Of a DNA stretch of 64,000 bases, positions 34,088 through 44,490 are shown piece after piece. The position numbers and the translations under genes are program-made. Below the pieces are notes generated by a model. That model was not told where the DNA came from, did not search any database, and was given only the letters and a program-made list of their open reading frames with translations. Origin of the DNA: Variovorax boronicumulans (GTDB taxonomy: Bacteria > Pseudomonadota > Gammaproteobacteria > Burkholderiales > Burkholderiaceae_C). Where the stretch lies: positions 62,001 to 126,000 of the forward strand of contig NZ_JAUSSG010000009.1 of the NCBI RefSeq assembly GCF_030812215.1, in the 5' to 3' direction. Numbering within the stretch: the stretch's first letter is position 1; each line of letters opens with the position of its first letter.

Positions 34088-35357
34088 AGCCGCACCCCGG
34101 CGCGGCTGGCTCGCACTGCTGTGCACGAGCCGGCTGCTGCAGGCGATGATCGTCACGGCCTATTCCGGCGTGCTGCCTTTCGTGATGGCCGACTGGCACA
34201 TGACGGCCGCCGAGGCCGGCTCGATCCAGAGCGCCTGGCATGTGGGCTACATGAGTTCGCTGTTCGCCGTGGGCCTCCTGGCCGACCGCTACGGCCCGCA
34301 TCGCGTCTTCTTCGCCGGCAGTGCGGTCAGCGCGGTTGCGGCCCTGGCCTTTGCGGCCTTCGCGCACGACCATCTCTCCGCGATGCTGCTCTACGGCCTG
34401 GCGGGCTTGTGCGCGGGCGCGTCGTACACGCCGGGGCTGCAACTGCTCGCCCGCAACACCGAGCCAGCGGTGCGCGGCAAGGCGATGGGGCTGTTCCTCG
34501 GCGCATCGTCGATGGGCTATGCCTTGTCGCTCGCGGTGGCGGCGGGTTTCAGCCATGCGCAGGGCTGGCGGCTGGGGTTGCTGGCGGCCGCAGGCTGCAC
34601 GGCCGCGGGCGCGCTGCTGACGATCCCCGCGCTGCGCCGCATGCGCCCACCCACACCACCCGCCCCCGCGGGCACGGTGCGAGAAGGAACCTGGCACGCG
34701 TTGAAAGAAACCGTGCGCGACAAGCCCGCGATGGCCGGCAACTGGGCCTACGCCTTCCACTGCTGGGAGCTGATGGCCCTGTGGGCCTGGCTGCCCGCCT
34801 ACCTCGTGGCGTCGGCAGGCGGCGCGTCGCCGTGGCAGGGTGCGGGCATCGCACTGGCGGCGTTCGCGCACCTGGTCAGCGTGCTCGGCAGCATTGCCGG
34901 CGGCGCGGCATCGGACCGCTTCGGCCGCGCGCGGATCATGATGGCCGCCACGCTCGCGAGCCTCTGCATGTCGTTCGCGTTCGGCTGGATGTGGACCTGG
35001 CCGCTGTGGCTGCTCGCCGCGATGGCCGCCCTCTACAACCTGCTCGCGATCGCGGACTCGTCGGTCTACTCCACGGCACTGGCCGACGTGGTGGCGCCGC
35101 ATCGCCTCGGCGTGGCGTACTCGGTGCGCTCGGTGATGGGTTTCGGCGCGGGCGCGCTGAGCCCCTGGGTGTTCGGCCTTGTGCTCGACTGGGGGCAAAC
35201 GCGCTTCGGCTTGGGCAGCACCTGCGGCTGGGCCGCGGCATGGAGCTCGGTCGGGCTGGGCGCATTGCTCGGCCCGCTGATGATCGCGCGCTTCGGTCGG
35301 CTGGAGCGCGCCCGGCGGGCTCAGCCGGCCTCGTCTTCCGACCACTCCGGGCTGTAG
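34074..35357 (+). CDS. MFS transporter
   Basis: A 427-residue, twelve-segment MFS protein starting with GTG inside the end of the acetyltransferase gene. Motif A is clear between segments 2 and 3 (GLLADRYGPHRVFFAG) and repeats in the second half (GGAASDRFGRARIMMA). The tight overlap suggests joint translation with the acetyltransferase, perhaps for detoxification and export of the same compound. Its end overlaps the convergent tautomerase-like gene by 37 bp. Substrate unknown. Confidence 0.87.
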   Translation: MHCAEAAPRRGWLALLCTSRLLQAMIVTAYSGVLPFVMADWHMTAAEAGSIQSAWHVGYMSSLFAVGLLADRYGPHRVFFAGSAVSAVAALAFAAFAHDHLSAMLLYGLAGLCAGASYTPGLQLLARNTEPAVRGKAMGLFLGASSMGYALSLAVAAGFSHAQGWRLGLLAAAGCTAAGALLTIPALRRMRPPTPPAPAGTVREGTWHALKETVRDKPAMAGNWAYAFHCWELMALWAWLPAYLVASAGGASPWQGAGIALAAFAHLVSVLGSIAGGAASDRFGRARIMMAATLASLCMSFAFGWMWTWPLWLLAAMAALYNLLAIADSSVYSTALADVVAPHRLGVAYSVRSVMGFGAGALSPWVFGLVLDWGQTRFGLGSTCGWAAAWSSVGLGALLGPLMIARFGRLERARRAQPASSSDHSGL

Positions 35358-35713
35358 CCGCCGAGCGTCGGGTGGTACATCTCGTCGCCCGAGTGCTGGG
35401 TGAACTCGACATTGAGCCGGTCTTCGCGCAGGCCCAGTATCGCGATGCAATCGCGGCACAGGGCCTTCGCGACTTCGAGCCGCAACTCGGCGGAGCGGCC
35501 GCGCCGGATGTCGCACATGAGCACCGACACCTCGGTGGCCTCGCCGTCCACCATGCGCCAGACGCCGCCCTCGCCCACCTCGCGGATCGCGACGCTGATG
35601 CGGCGGATATCGACGCTCATCAATTGCGCATAGGTTTCGCAGAGTTGGCGCGCGAGGCGCTTCTTGTCGGCCACTTCATGGCGGCCGTTCACGTCGAGTT
35701 GGAGGTAAGGCAT
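35321..35713 (-). CDS. Tautomerase-superfamily (4-oxalocrotonate tautomerase-like) protein
   Basis: A 130-residue protein beginning MPYLQLDVNG, so Pro would be the N-terminal residue after Met removal, the catalytic base of tautomerases. The first 60 residues match the pattern of the fold (PYLQLDVNGR...KKRLARQLCETYAQLMSV...RISVAIREV); a second half of similar size follows, as in fused or MIF-like forms. The start at 35713 is chosen because it exposes Pro1; upstream residues are unrelated. Divergent from an HxlR regulator with a 97-bp gap. The substrate is unknown. Confidence 0.75.
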   Translation of the reverse strand: MPYLQLDVNGRHEVADKKRLARQLCETYAQLMSVDIRRISVAIREVGEGGVWRMVDGEATEVSVLMCDIRRGRSAELRLEVAKALCRDCIAILGLREDRLNVEFTQHSGDEMYHPTLGGYSPEWSEDEAG

Positions 35714-35810
35714 GCCGGACACCTTACGGAAAATCGATTCCATCGGTTGCGTCGCAGGCATTCAGGTTTTTATTTGCCACCGAAAGGCCATCCCCGGTCT
35801 AATACGGGCC

Positions 35811-36293
35811 ATGGCCAAGAGACGAAGCCTCAAATCAGACACCTGCCCGATGGCGCGCTCGCTCGACATCGTCGGCGACCAGTGGTCGCTGCTCATCATC
35901 CGCGATGCGTTCGACGGCATGAAGCGATTCGGCGAATTCCAGCAGAGCCTGGGCGTGGCGAAGAACATCCTCGCGGACCGGCTGAAGAACCTGGTGCAGG
36001 AAGGCGTGCTCGCACTCGCGCCCGCATCGGACGGCACGATGTACCAGGAATACGTTCTCACCCCCAAGGGCAACGGCCTCTTCCCCGTGGTGGTGGGCCT
36101 CAGGCACTGGGGCGAGCAGCACCTCTACGGCAAGGGCGAGGCGCACTCGGTGCTGCTCGAGCGCGACAGCGGCAAGCCGGTGCGCAGGCTCGACCTGCGC
36201 ACGCACGACGGCAAGCCGCTCGATGCGGCCGCCACGTTCGTGAAGAAGCTGCCGGCGAAAAAAGCGGTGCGCGGCAAGGCGCAGCCGGACTGA
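35811..36293 (+). CDS. HxlR-family transcriptional regulator
   Basis: A 160-residue winged-helix protein of the HxlR family. The conserved Cys12 in DTCPMARSLDIVGDQWSLLIIRDAF lies at the place used by redox- or aldehyde-sensing members. The wing (YVLTPKGNGLFPVV) and an Ala/Lys-rich tail (KKLPAKKAVRGKAQ) follow. ATG 35811 is preferred to an upstream frame extension. It is divergent from the tautomerase-like gene, its probable target. Confidence 0.88.
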   Translation: MAKRRSLKSDTCPMARSLDIVGDQWSLLIIRDAFDGMKRFGEFQQSLGVAKNILADRLKNLVQEGVLALAPASDGTMYQEYVLTPKGNGLFPVVVGLRHWGEQHLYGKGEAHSVLLERDSGKPVRRLDLRTHDGKPLDAAATFVKKLPAKKAVRGKAQPD

Positions 36294-36311
36294 GCGCCCC
36301 TGCTCGCCGGG

Positions 36312-37589
36312 CTACTCGCCCAGCAGTTCGCCGATGGGCTGCAGGTCTTCCACCCGGTCGCAGATCGACTTGATCACCATCGTGATCGGAATGCCCAGCA
36401 GCAACCCCCAGATGCCCCAGAGCCAGCCCCAGAAGATCACGCCCACGAATACCGCCACCGGGTTCATGCGGCTGGTGCGGCTGGTGAGCCAGGGCATCAG
36501 CAGGTTGCCGATGACCGTGTGGATGGCCAGCGACACGCCCCCCACCAAGACGCCCATCTGCAGGCTGTTGAATTGCAAAAAGGCCACGAGCCCCGCGGCC
36601 ACCAGCACGATCACCGAGCCGATGTAGGGAATGAGGTTGGTCACCGCCGCGATGATTCCCCACACGGCCGCGTTCTCCACGCCGATGACCCAGAACGCGA
36701 GGCCGGTCGCCACCCCCACCACCACGCTCACCAGGATCTGCACCAGCAGGTAGCGCTCGATGTTGCGGGTGATGTCGTCCAGCACATGCACCGTGACCTT
36801 CTTCTTCTGCAGGCTCGATCCGGTGATCTTGATGAGCTTTCGCCGGAAGGTGTCGCCCGAGCACAGCGCGAAGTAGGTGAGAAAGGCCACCAGCGTGAGC
36901 TGCCCCAGCGCGCTCAGCAGGCCGACCGTGCCGCTGAGCAGGTAGTCGCGCACGTTGAAGCCGGGCCGCTCGATGATGACGCGGGCCACGCCGCGCCGCG
37001 AGGCGACGCGCGCGGAGTTCTCCTCGGCGGCTTTCTCCAGTTGCGCGGCGGCCTGCTGCACGCTTTCGAGCGGCGTGGCGCTGGCGCCCTTGTCGCGGCG
37101 CATCGCCTGCCCGAGCTTCTGCGCGGCGACCGGCAGCGAATCGACCAGTTGCGATGCGTTGCCCGAGAGCGAATAGCCCGTCCAGCCGATGCCGCCGAAC
37201 AGGCCCACGAGGATGATCGCGGCGCCGATCCAGCGCGGCAGGCGCCAGCGGTGCAGCATCTCGACCAGCGGCGACAGCGCGTAGGTCAGCAAGAGGCTCA
37301 GCATCAGCGGAATGAACACCGCCTGGCCCCACTGCAGCGCGAAGACGCTGGCCAGCACGGCGAGCACCACGAGCGAGGCGCTGCGCACGTCGACCGGCAT
37401 GTGCAGCAAGAGGCGCCGGCGCTGGGCGGCGGCGGGCTCTTCAGGTGCGGGGGTGGCTGCGGATTCAGGCGCAGGCGCGGCAGGGGAAGGCGTCGCGAGG
37501 GCCTCGACGGCCGGAGGTTCCGGGGTGGGCTGCGGCGCCTCCGCAGCCGGCGGTTTGTCGGGCGCGGGTGGCTTGTGTTGGTCGGTCAT
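36312..37589 (-). CDS. AI-2E family transporter / permease
   Basis: A 425-residue membrane protein of the AI-2E (PerM/YdiK/TqsA) family. A Pro/Ala-rich cytoplasmic tail (1-65) precedes membrane segments at about 75-115 and 125-145, a soluble periplasmic or cytoplasmic stretch, and a cluster of segments from 240 on, with LIPYIGSVIVL and GNLLMPWLTSRTSRMNPVAVFVGVIFWGWLWGIWG as family blocks. Members export small molecules or exchange sodium; the name reflects one case, not a proved role here. ATG overlaps the response regulator stop by four bases, so it belongs to the kinase-regulator operon. Confidence 0.88.
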   Translation of the reverse strand: MTDQHKPPAPDKPPAAEAPQPTPEPPAVEALATPSPAAPAPESAATPAPEEPAAAQRRRLLLHMPVDVRSASLVVLAVLASVFALQWGQAVFIPLMLSLLLTYALSPLVEMLHRWRLPRWIGAAIILVGLFGGIGWTGYSLSGNASQLVDSLPVAAQKLGQAMRRDKGASATPLESVQQAAAQLEKAAEENSARVASRRGVARVIIERPGFNVRDYLLSGTVGLLSALGQLTLVAFLTYFALCSGDTFRRKLIKITGSSLQKKKVTVHVLDDITRNIERYLLVQILVSVVVGVATGLAFWVIGVENAAVWGIIAAVTNLIPYIGSVIVLVAAGLVAFLQFNSLQMGVLVGGVSLAIHTVIGNLLMPWLTSRTSRMNPVAVFVGVIFWGWLWGIWGLLLGIPITMVIKSICDRVEDLQPIGELLGE

Positions 37590-38328
37590 CGCGTTTCCTT
37601 GAGCACCTCGCGCACGGCGGCGAGTTGGCGCCGCGACACCGCGACGGGTTCGGGAATCGCATCGAGCCTCAAGGCCCAGCCTTCGGCGTCTTCGCCGTCG
37701 TCGTATTTCTCGAGCGCGCGGATGGCCGAGCGGGCCACCAGCGCATTGCGGTGCACCCGCAGGAAGCGGTTCGGATAGCGCTCCTCGAACTCGTTGAGCG
37801 AGCCATCGAGGATGTGGCTGCGGGTGGCGGTACGCACGGTGAGGTACTTGTATTCGGACTTGAGGTACAGCACTTCGGAAAGCGGCACGCGCTCGGCGCG
37901 GCCGCGGTCCTGGATCAGCACGGTCTCGGGCACCGCCTCGGCCTGCAGCGCGCGGCGCTCCTTCAGGAAGCGCTCGGCTTTCAGCAGCGCCTGCTGCAGC
38001 CGCTCGGCGCGCACCGGCTTGGTCAGGTAGTCGACCGCGTCGAGCTCGAAGGCGGTGACCGCGTGCGTGGCGTGCGCCGTGACGAAAACCACCGCCGGTG
38101 CCTCGGGGTTGCTGCGCAGCGCGCGCGCCACCTCGATGCCGTCGACGCCGGGCATGTGCACGTCGAGCAGCACCAGGTCGAGCGCCATCGTGGCCAGGTG
38201 CTGCTGCGCCTCCGCGCCCTGCGAGGCCTCGGCCACCACTTCTGCGGCGGGCGTGGTGCAGTTGCGCAGCAGGGCGCGCAGGCGGGAACGGGCCAAGGCT
38301 TCGTCGTCGACGATCAGGGTCTTGAGGG

Positions 38329-38332
<4 letters not shown>
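37586..38332 (-). CDS. algR: LytTR response regulator, AlgR-like
   Basis: A 248-residue regulator, the same length as AlgR of Pseudomonas. The receiver domain has the acidic pair at 9-10, phosphate-accepting Asp57 (LLDVHMPGVDG) and Lys105 (YLTKPV). The C-terminal LytTR DNA-binding domain spans about 135-245 (LSEVLYLKSEYKYLTVRT, FLRVHRNALV). It overlaps the kinase gene by four bases. The neighbourhood argH/kinase/regulator matches argH-algZ-algR in Pseudomonas, which supports the AlgR assignment; the genes it controls here are unknown. Confidence 0.88.
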
Positions 38333-39414
<1,082 letters not shown>

Positions 39415-39463
39415 CACAGATACATCGGGTGACCAACCCATTATTGCCTCCTGGACGGCTCCC

Positions 39464-40861
<1,398 letters not shown>

Positions 40862-40896
40862 TCGCAGCACCGCATCGGCAGCAACCGGACCCCACC

Positions 40897-42375
40897 GTGT
40901 TCTACGCCATCCCGCTCGAGAACAAGCCGAGCTGGCGCAACCCACCGTGGCTGACGGTGCTGCTGATCCTCGTGAACATGATCGTGTGGTGGGGGCCGCA
41001 GACCAGCGAGGAGAACGGCCGCGAGCGCGCCGCCCGCTACTACGCCAAGAGCGTGCTGCCCGAGCTGGAGCTGCCGCCCTTCGTGGAGTGGCTGAAGAAG
41101 ACCGACGCGAAGCGCGGCAAGCTGGGCGAACGCATGTTGAAGGCCGAGGTCTACGACCAGTTGATCGAAGCCATGGAGCACGACAAGGCCTTCCAGAAGA
41201 AGCTGAAGGCCGAAGAGATCATCACGCCCGCCCACCCGCAGTACGCCGAGTGGAAGCGCGACCGCCAGCAGTACGAGTCGATGCTGCCCGCCCCCTTCAC
41301 CGAACGCTGGGCGCAGGACTACGCCAAGGACGCCGGGTTCAGCAAGCCCTGGACCCTCATCACCTCCGCCTTCCTGCATGGCAGCACCAGCCACCTGCTG
41401 GGCAACATGCTGTTCCTCTTCCTGTTCGGCGCCTCGGTCGAACTCGCGCTGGGCCGCAGCACCTACCTCACCTTCTACCTGCTGGGCTGCGTGGGCGCCT
41501 CGGCGCTGGCCGCCTGGGCCTACGCGGGCAAGGGCTCCTACGGGCTGGGCGCCTCGGGCGGGGTCTCCGCGCTGATGGGCATGTACGCGGTGATGTACCG
41601 GCTGCGGCGCATCCGCTTCTTCTATCAGCTGTTCTTCTATTTCAACTACGTCAGCGCGCCGGCCCTGCTGCTGCTGCCGGCCTGGATCGTCAACGAGCTG
41701 ATGCAGCACTGGCTTGCCGACGAGGGCGTCGCCTACATGGCCCACCTGGGCGGCCTGCTCACGGGCGCCGCGCTGATGGCCGGCGCCATGCTGCTGGGCC
41801 GCGTGAAGACACCCGAGACGGTGAAGTCGGAAATGGCGAACGACGACGACCGCTTCGACCAGCACGTGGCGGCTGCCCGCCGGCTGGGCGCCGCGATGAA
41901 GTTCGAGCAGGCCGCGGCCGAATGGCGCGCCGCCTCGGCCCTGCGCCCCGGCGACACCGACACGCTGCGCGCCTGGTTCAACACCGCGCGCCTGCAGCCC
42001 GCGAGCGAAGACTTCCATCAGGCCGCGCGCCGCATCTTCCGCCTGCCCGCCACCGACCCCGAGACGATCGCGCTGCAGCACGCCAGCTACCGCACCTACC
42101 TCGACCAGGCCAAGCCGGGCCTGCGCCTGAAGCCCGACGACATGGCGCGGCTCGCGCGCCGGTTCGCGCGCATCCGCGAATTCGGCGATGCCGACATGCT
42201 GTGCCGCATCCTGCTGAAGACGGCGCCCGACCACCCCCAGCTGGCGGACACGCTCTCGGTGTGCGCCAACGGCCTGCTGCACGCGGGCGAACGCGAGAAG
42301 GCCATCGGCCTCCTGCCGCACCTGCTGCGGCTCGCGCCCAACGACATGGTCACGCGCGCCCTGCAGCGCGCCTGA
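40897..42375 (+). CDS. Rhomboid-family intramembrane serine protease with insertion and TPR-like C-terminus
   Basis: A 492-residue protein starting with GTG. Segment 1 (about 19-35) is followed by a soluble charged insertion of roughly 100 residues (30-140) before the rhomboid core. The core has H-x4-H-x3-N in HGSTSHLLGNMLF (about 163-175), the nucleophile Ser220 in GASGGVSALMG and the catalytic His283 in MAHLGG. After the last segment (ends near 305) comes a 185-residue alpha-helical region with a pattern of short repeats like TPRs. Both catalytic residues are present, so it should be active inside the membrane. The substrate is unknown. The gene lies between argH and a small unknown gene. 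Confidence 0.85.
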   Translation: MFYAIPLENKPSWRNPPWLTVLLILVNMIVWWGPQTSEENGRERAARYYAKSVLPELELPPFVEWLKKTDAKRGKLGERMLKAEVYDQLIEAMEHDKAFQKKLKAEEIITPAHPQYAEWKRDRQQYESMLPAPFTERWAQDYAKDAGFSKPWTLITSAFLHGSTSHLLGNMLFLFLFGASVELALGRSTYLTFYLLGCVGASALAAWAYAGKGSYGLGASGGVSALMGMYAVMYRLRRIRFFYQLFFYFNYVSAPALLLLPAWIVNELMQHWLADEGVAYMAHLGGLLTGAALMAGAMLLGRVKTPETVKSEMANDDDRFDQHVAAARRLGAAMKFEQAAAEWRAASALRPGDTDTLRAWFNTARLQPASEDFHQAARRIFRLPATDPETIALQHASYRTYLDQAKPGLRLKPDDMARLARRFARIREFGDADMLCRILLKTAPDHPQLADTLSVCANGLLHAGEREKAIGLLPHLLRLAPNDMVTRALQRA

Positions 42376-42392
42376 CCGCGGAGCCTCGGGCC

Positions 42393-43058
42393 ATGCCCCT
42401 GTCCAACCCCAAGGCGTGGCAACGCCACTGGCACGCGGTGTTCGACGAGGCACTGGGCCCGGACGGCCCCGAGCCCGAAGACATGCCCGACGACATCGAC
42501 ACCGATTTCAGGCTGCAGTTCGAGCTCTGGGACCTGAACGCCGCGGCGCGCGAACGGGTCTTCTCGGTCTTCCCCCGGCACGGCGACATGCTCGCCAGGA
42601 TCCAGACGCACCAGGCCGCACCGCGGCGGGCCATCGGTCCGGACGAGGCAACGCGCCAGCTGCGCGACGGCCTGGGGTTGCTGAAGGGCATGGGCATCGA
42701 GGCGCCGGATGCAGCCACCACCGTCGAGGTCATCGACGACAGCAAGACGACCTTGCTCAAGGCCTTTGCCACCGCCGAGAGCCCCTTCGTCTATTTGCAC
42801 GACCAGCTCGGCGAGATGGCCTTGCAGGAAACCGGCGATGCGGGAAAAGACGCGTACCACTTTCTCGTGGAACCGCTCTACCGCCTGGCCGCGTCGTACC
42901 CGGTGCTTCACTGGATTCTCTGGCCGCTGTGCGCAACGCCCGGCGCGGTGGACCCCACCGAAGCCAGCTACCGGCTGTGGCAAGGCGGATGGTCGCCGGG
43001 CTGGCAAGAGGACCGGCTCTTCATCTTCGACCGCCGGAAGGAATTCGGTCTCGCGTAG
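42393..43058 (+). CDS. Uncharacterised acidic protein
   Basis: A 221-residue protein, acidic at the N-terminus (PDGPEPEDMPDDIDTD) and without signal peptide or membrane segments. I do not recognise a domain. It begins 17 bases after the rhomboid stop with GGAGCC in front of the ATG, so both are probably cotranscribed. Trp and aromatic residues in its last third (LHWILWPLC, YRLWQGGWSPGWQEDRLFIF) suggest a folded globular domain. Confidence 0.8.
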   Translation: MPLSNPKAWQRHWHAVFDEALGPDGPEPEDMPDDIDTDFRLQFELWDLNAAARERVFSVFPRHGDMLARIQTHQAAPRRAIGPDEATRQLRDGLGLLKGMGIEAPDAATTVEVIDDSKTTLLKAFATAESPFVYLHDQLGEMALQETGDAGKDAYHFLVEPLYRLAASYPVLHWILWPLCATPGAVDPTEASYRLWQGGWSPGWQEDRLFIFDRRKEFGLA

Positions 43059-43111
43059 CAACGGCTGCGCCAGCCGTCACACCGCCGTCACGCGAGCGCC
43101 ACGCCGTGGCA

Positions 43112-43123
43112 CTGCAATTGCAG
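43112..43123. promoter_or_regulatory. Perfect 12-bp palindrome upstream of the RND operon
   Basis: CTGCAATTGCAG lies 101 bases before the start of the adaptor gene in the 166-bp gap. Such palindromes are often repressor sites for RND pumps. No regulator gene adjoins the operon, so a trans-acting repressor would be needed. The palindrome is seen; its role is inferred and could be chance. Confidence 0.3.
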
Positions 43124-43224
43124 TAAACCGCGTGTAAAGCCGACCGCGCCCCTCGGGCATCGTTGAACTTGAGGACGCTCGCCTGCTCCATCCGGGGCTT
43201 CTGCCTACTTCCATTGCCTGATCC

Positions 43225-44481
43225 ATGCCTGACCACACCCCCTCCCGCTTCGCCCTCATCCTCACAGCCCTGGCCATCGCCGCGCTCGCAGGGTGCTCGC
43301 GCACCAGCGTGGAGACGCCCGGCGCAGCCAAGGCGAGCGTCGCCGCACCAGAAAAGGAAGTCGGCGCCGTCACCCTGAAGCATGAAACCCTCGCGCTGAG
43401 CACCGAGCTCCCCGGCCGCACCGCCGCGCCGGTCATCGCCGAGATCCGCCCGCAGGTGGGCGGCATCCTGAAGGAGCGGCTCTTTACAGAAGGCTCGCAG
43501 GTCAAGGCCGGCCAGGTGCTCTACCAGCTCGACCCGGCCTCGCTACAGGCGGCGCACGCCAGCGCCCAGGCCAGCGTGCGCAAGGCCGAATCGGCCCTGG
43601 CCACGGCCCGCACGGTGGCAAAACGCAACGCCGAACTGGTGAAGATCGACGCCATCAGCCGCCAGGTGTTCGACGAATCGCAGGCCGCCGAGCAACAGGC
43701 CGAAGCCGACCTCGGCGTGGCCCGCGCGGCCGAGCAGACCGCGCGCATCCAGCTGGGCTACACGCGCATCACCTCGCCGATCACCGGCTGGGCCGAACTC
43801 TCGACCGTGACCCCGGGCGCGCTGGTCACCGCCAACCAGGCGGCGGCGATGACCACCGTGCAGCAGCTCGATCCGATCCACGTGCACGTCACGCAATCGA
43901 GCAGCGAGCTGCTGCGCCTGAAGCGCGAGCTCGCCAGCGGCCGGCTGCAGCGCGCGAACAACGCCGAGGCGAGCATCCAGCTGGTGCTCGAGGACGGCAG
44001 CAAGTATCCGCATGCCGGGCGCCTGACCTTCAGCGGCGTCACGGTCGATGCCGGCACCGGCAGTGTCACGCTGCGTGCGGTGGTGCCCAACCCCGACCGG
44101 CTGCTGATGCCCGGCATGTACGTGCGCGCCGTGCTGCAGGAAGGCGTGAACCAGGCCGCGCTGCTGGTGCCGCAGCAGGCGGTGACGCGCGCGCCGGACG
44201 GCAGCGCCTCGGCGCTGGTGATCGACACCGAGAACAAGGTCGCCAAGCGGCCCATCAGCGTCGGCCGCGCGGTCGGCACGCAGTGGCAGGTGATCGACGG
44301 CCTGGCCGCGGGCGACCGCGTGATGATGGAAGGCTCGCAGCGCGTGAAGGTCGGAGACAAGGTACGCGTGGTCGATCTCGGCGCAAAGCCGGTGACCAGC
44401 CCTGCAGCGGGCGTGGGTCCGGTTCCCGGCCCCGTGGCGGCCGCAAAGCCCGACGCCGCTTCCGCAACCATCGCGCGCTGA
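43225..44481 (+). CDS. RND efflux periplasmic adaptor (AcrA/MexA-like)
   Basis: The 418-residue adaptor links the inner-membrane pump with the outer-membrane channel. A lipoprotein signal ends at Cys24 (LAGCSR). The biotinyl-lipoyl-like halves (about 68-105 and 180-215) flank an alpha-hairpin (SAQASVRKAESALATARTVAKR), followed by beta-barrel and membrane-proximal domains. Pro/Ala-rich tail after 385. First gene of a three-gene operon; nine bases separate it from the pump gene. Confidence 0.94.
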   Translation: MPDHTPSRFALILTALAIAALAGCSRTSVETPGAAKASVAAPEKEVGAVTLKHETLALSTELPGRTAAPVIAEIRPQVGGILKERLFTEGSQVKAGQVLYQLDPASLQAAHASAQASVRKAESALATARTVAKRNAELVKIDAISRQVFDESQAAEQQAEADLGVARAAEQTARIQLGYTRITSPITGWAELSTVTPGALVTANQAAAMTTVQQLDPIHVHVTQSSSELLRLKRELASGRLQRANNAEASIQLVLEDGSKYPHAGRLTFSGVTVDAGTGSVTLRAVVPNPDRLLMPGMYVRAVLQEGVNQAALLVPQQAVTRAPDGSASALVIDTENKVAKRPISVGRAVGTQWQVIDGLAAGDRVMMEGSQRVKVGDKVRVVDLGAKPVTSPAAGVGPVPGPVAAAKPDAASATIAR

Positions 44482-44490
44482 GGCCCCGCC

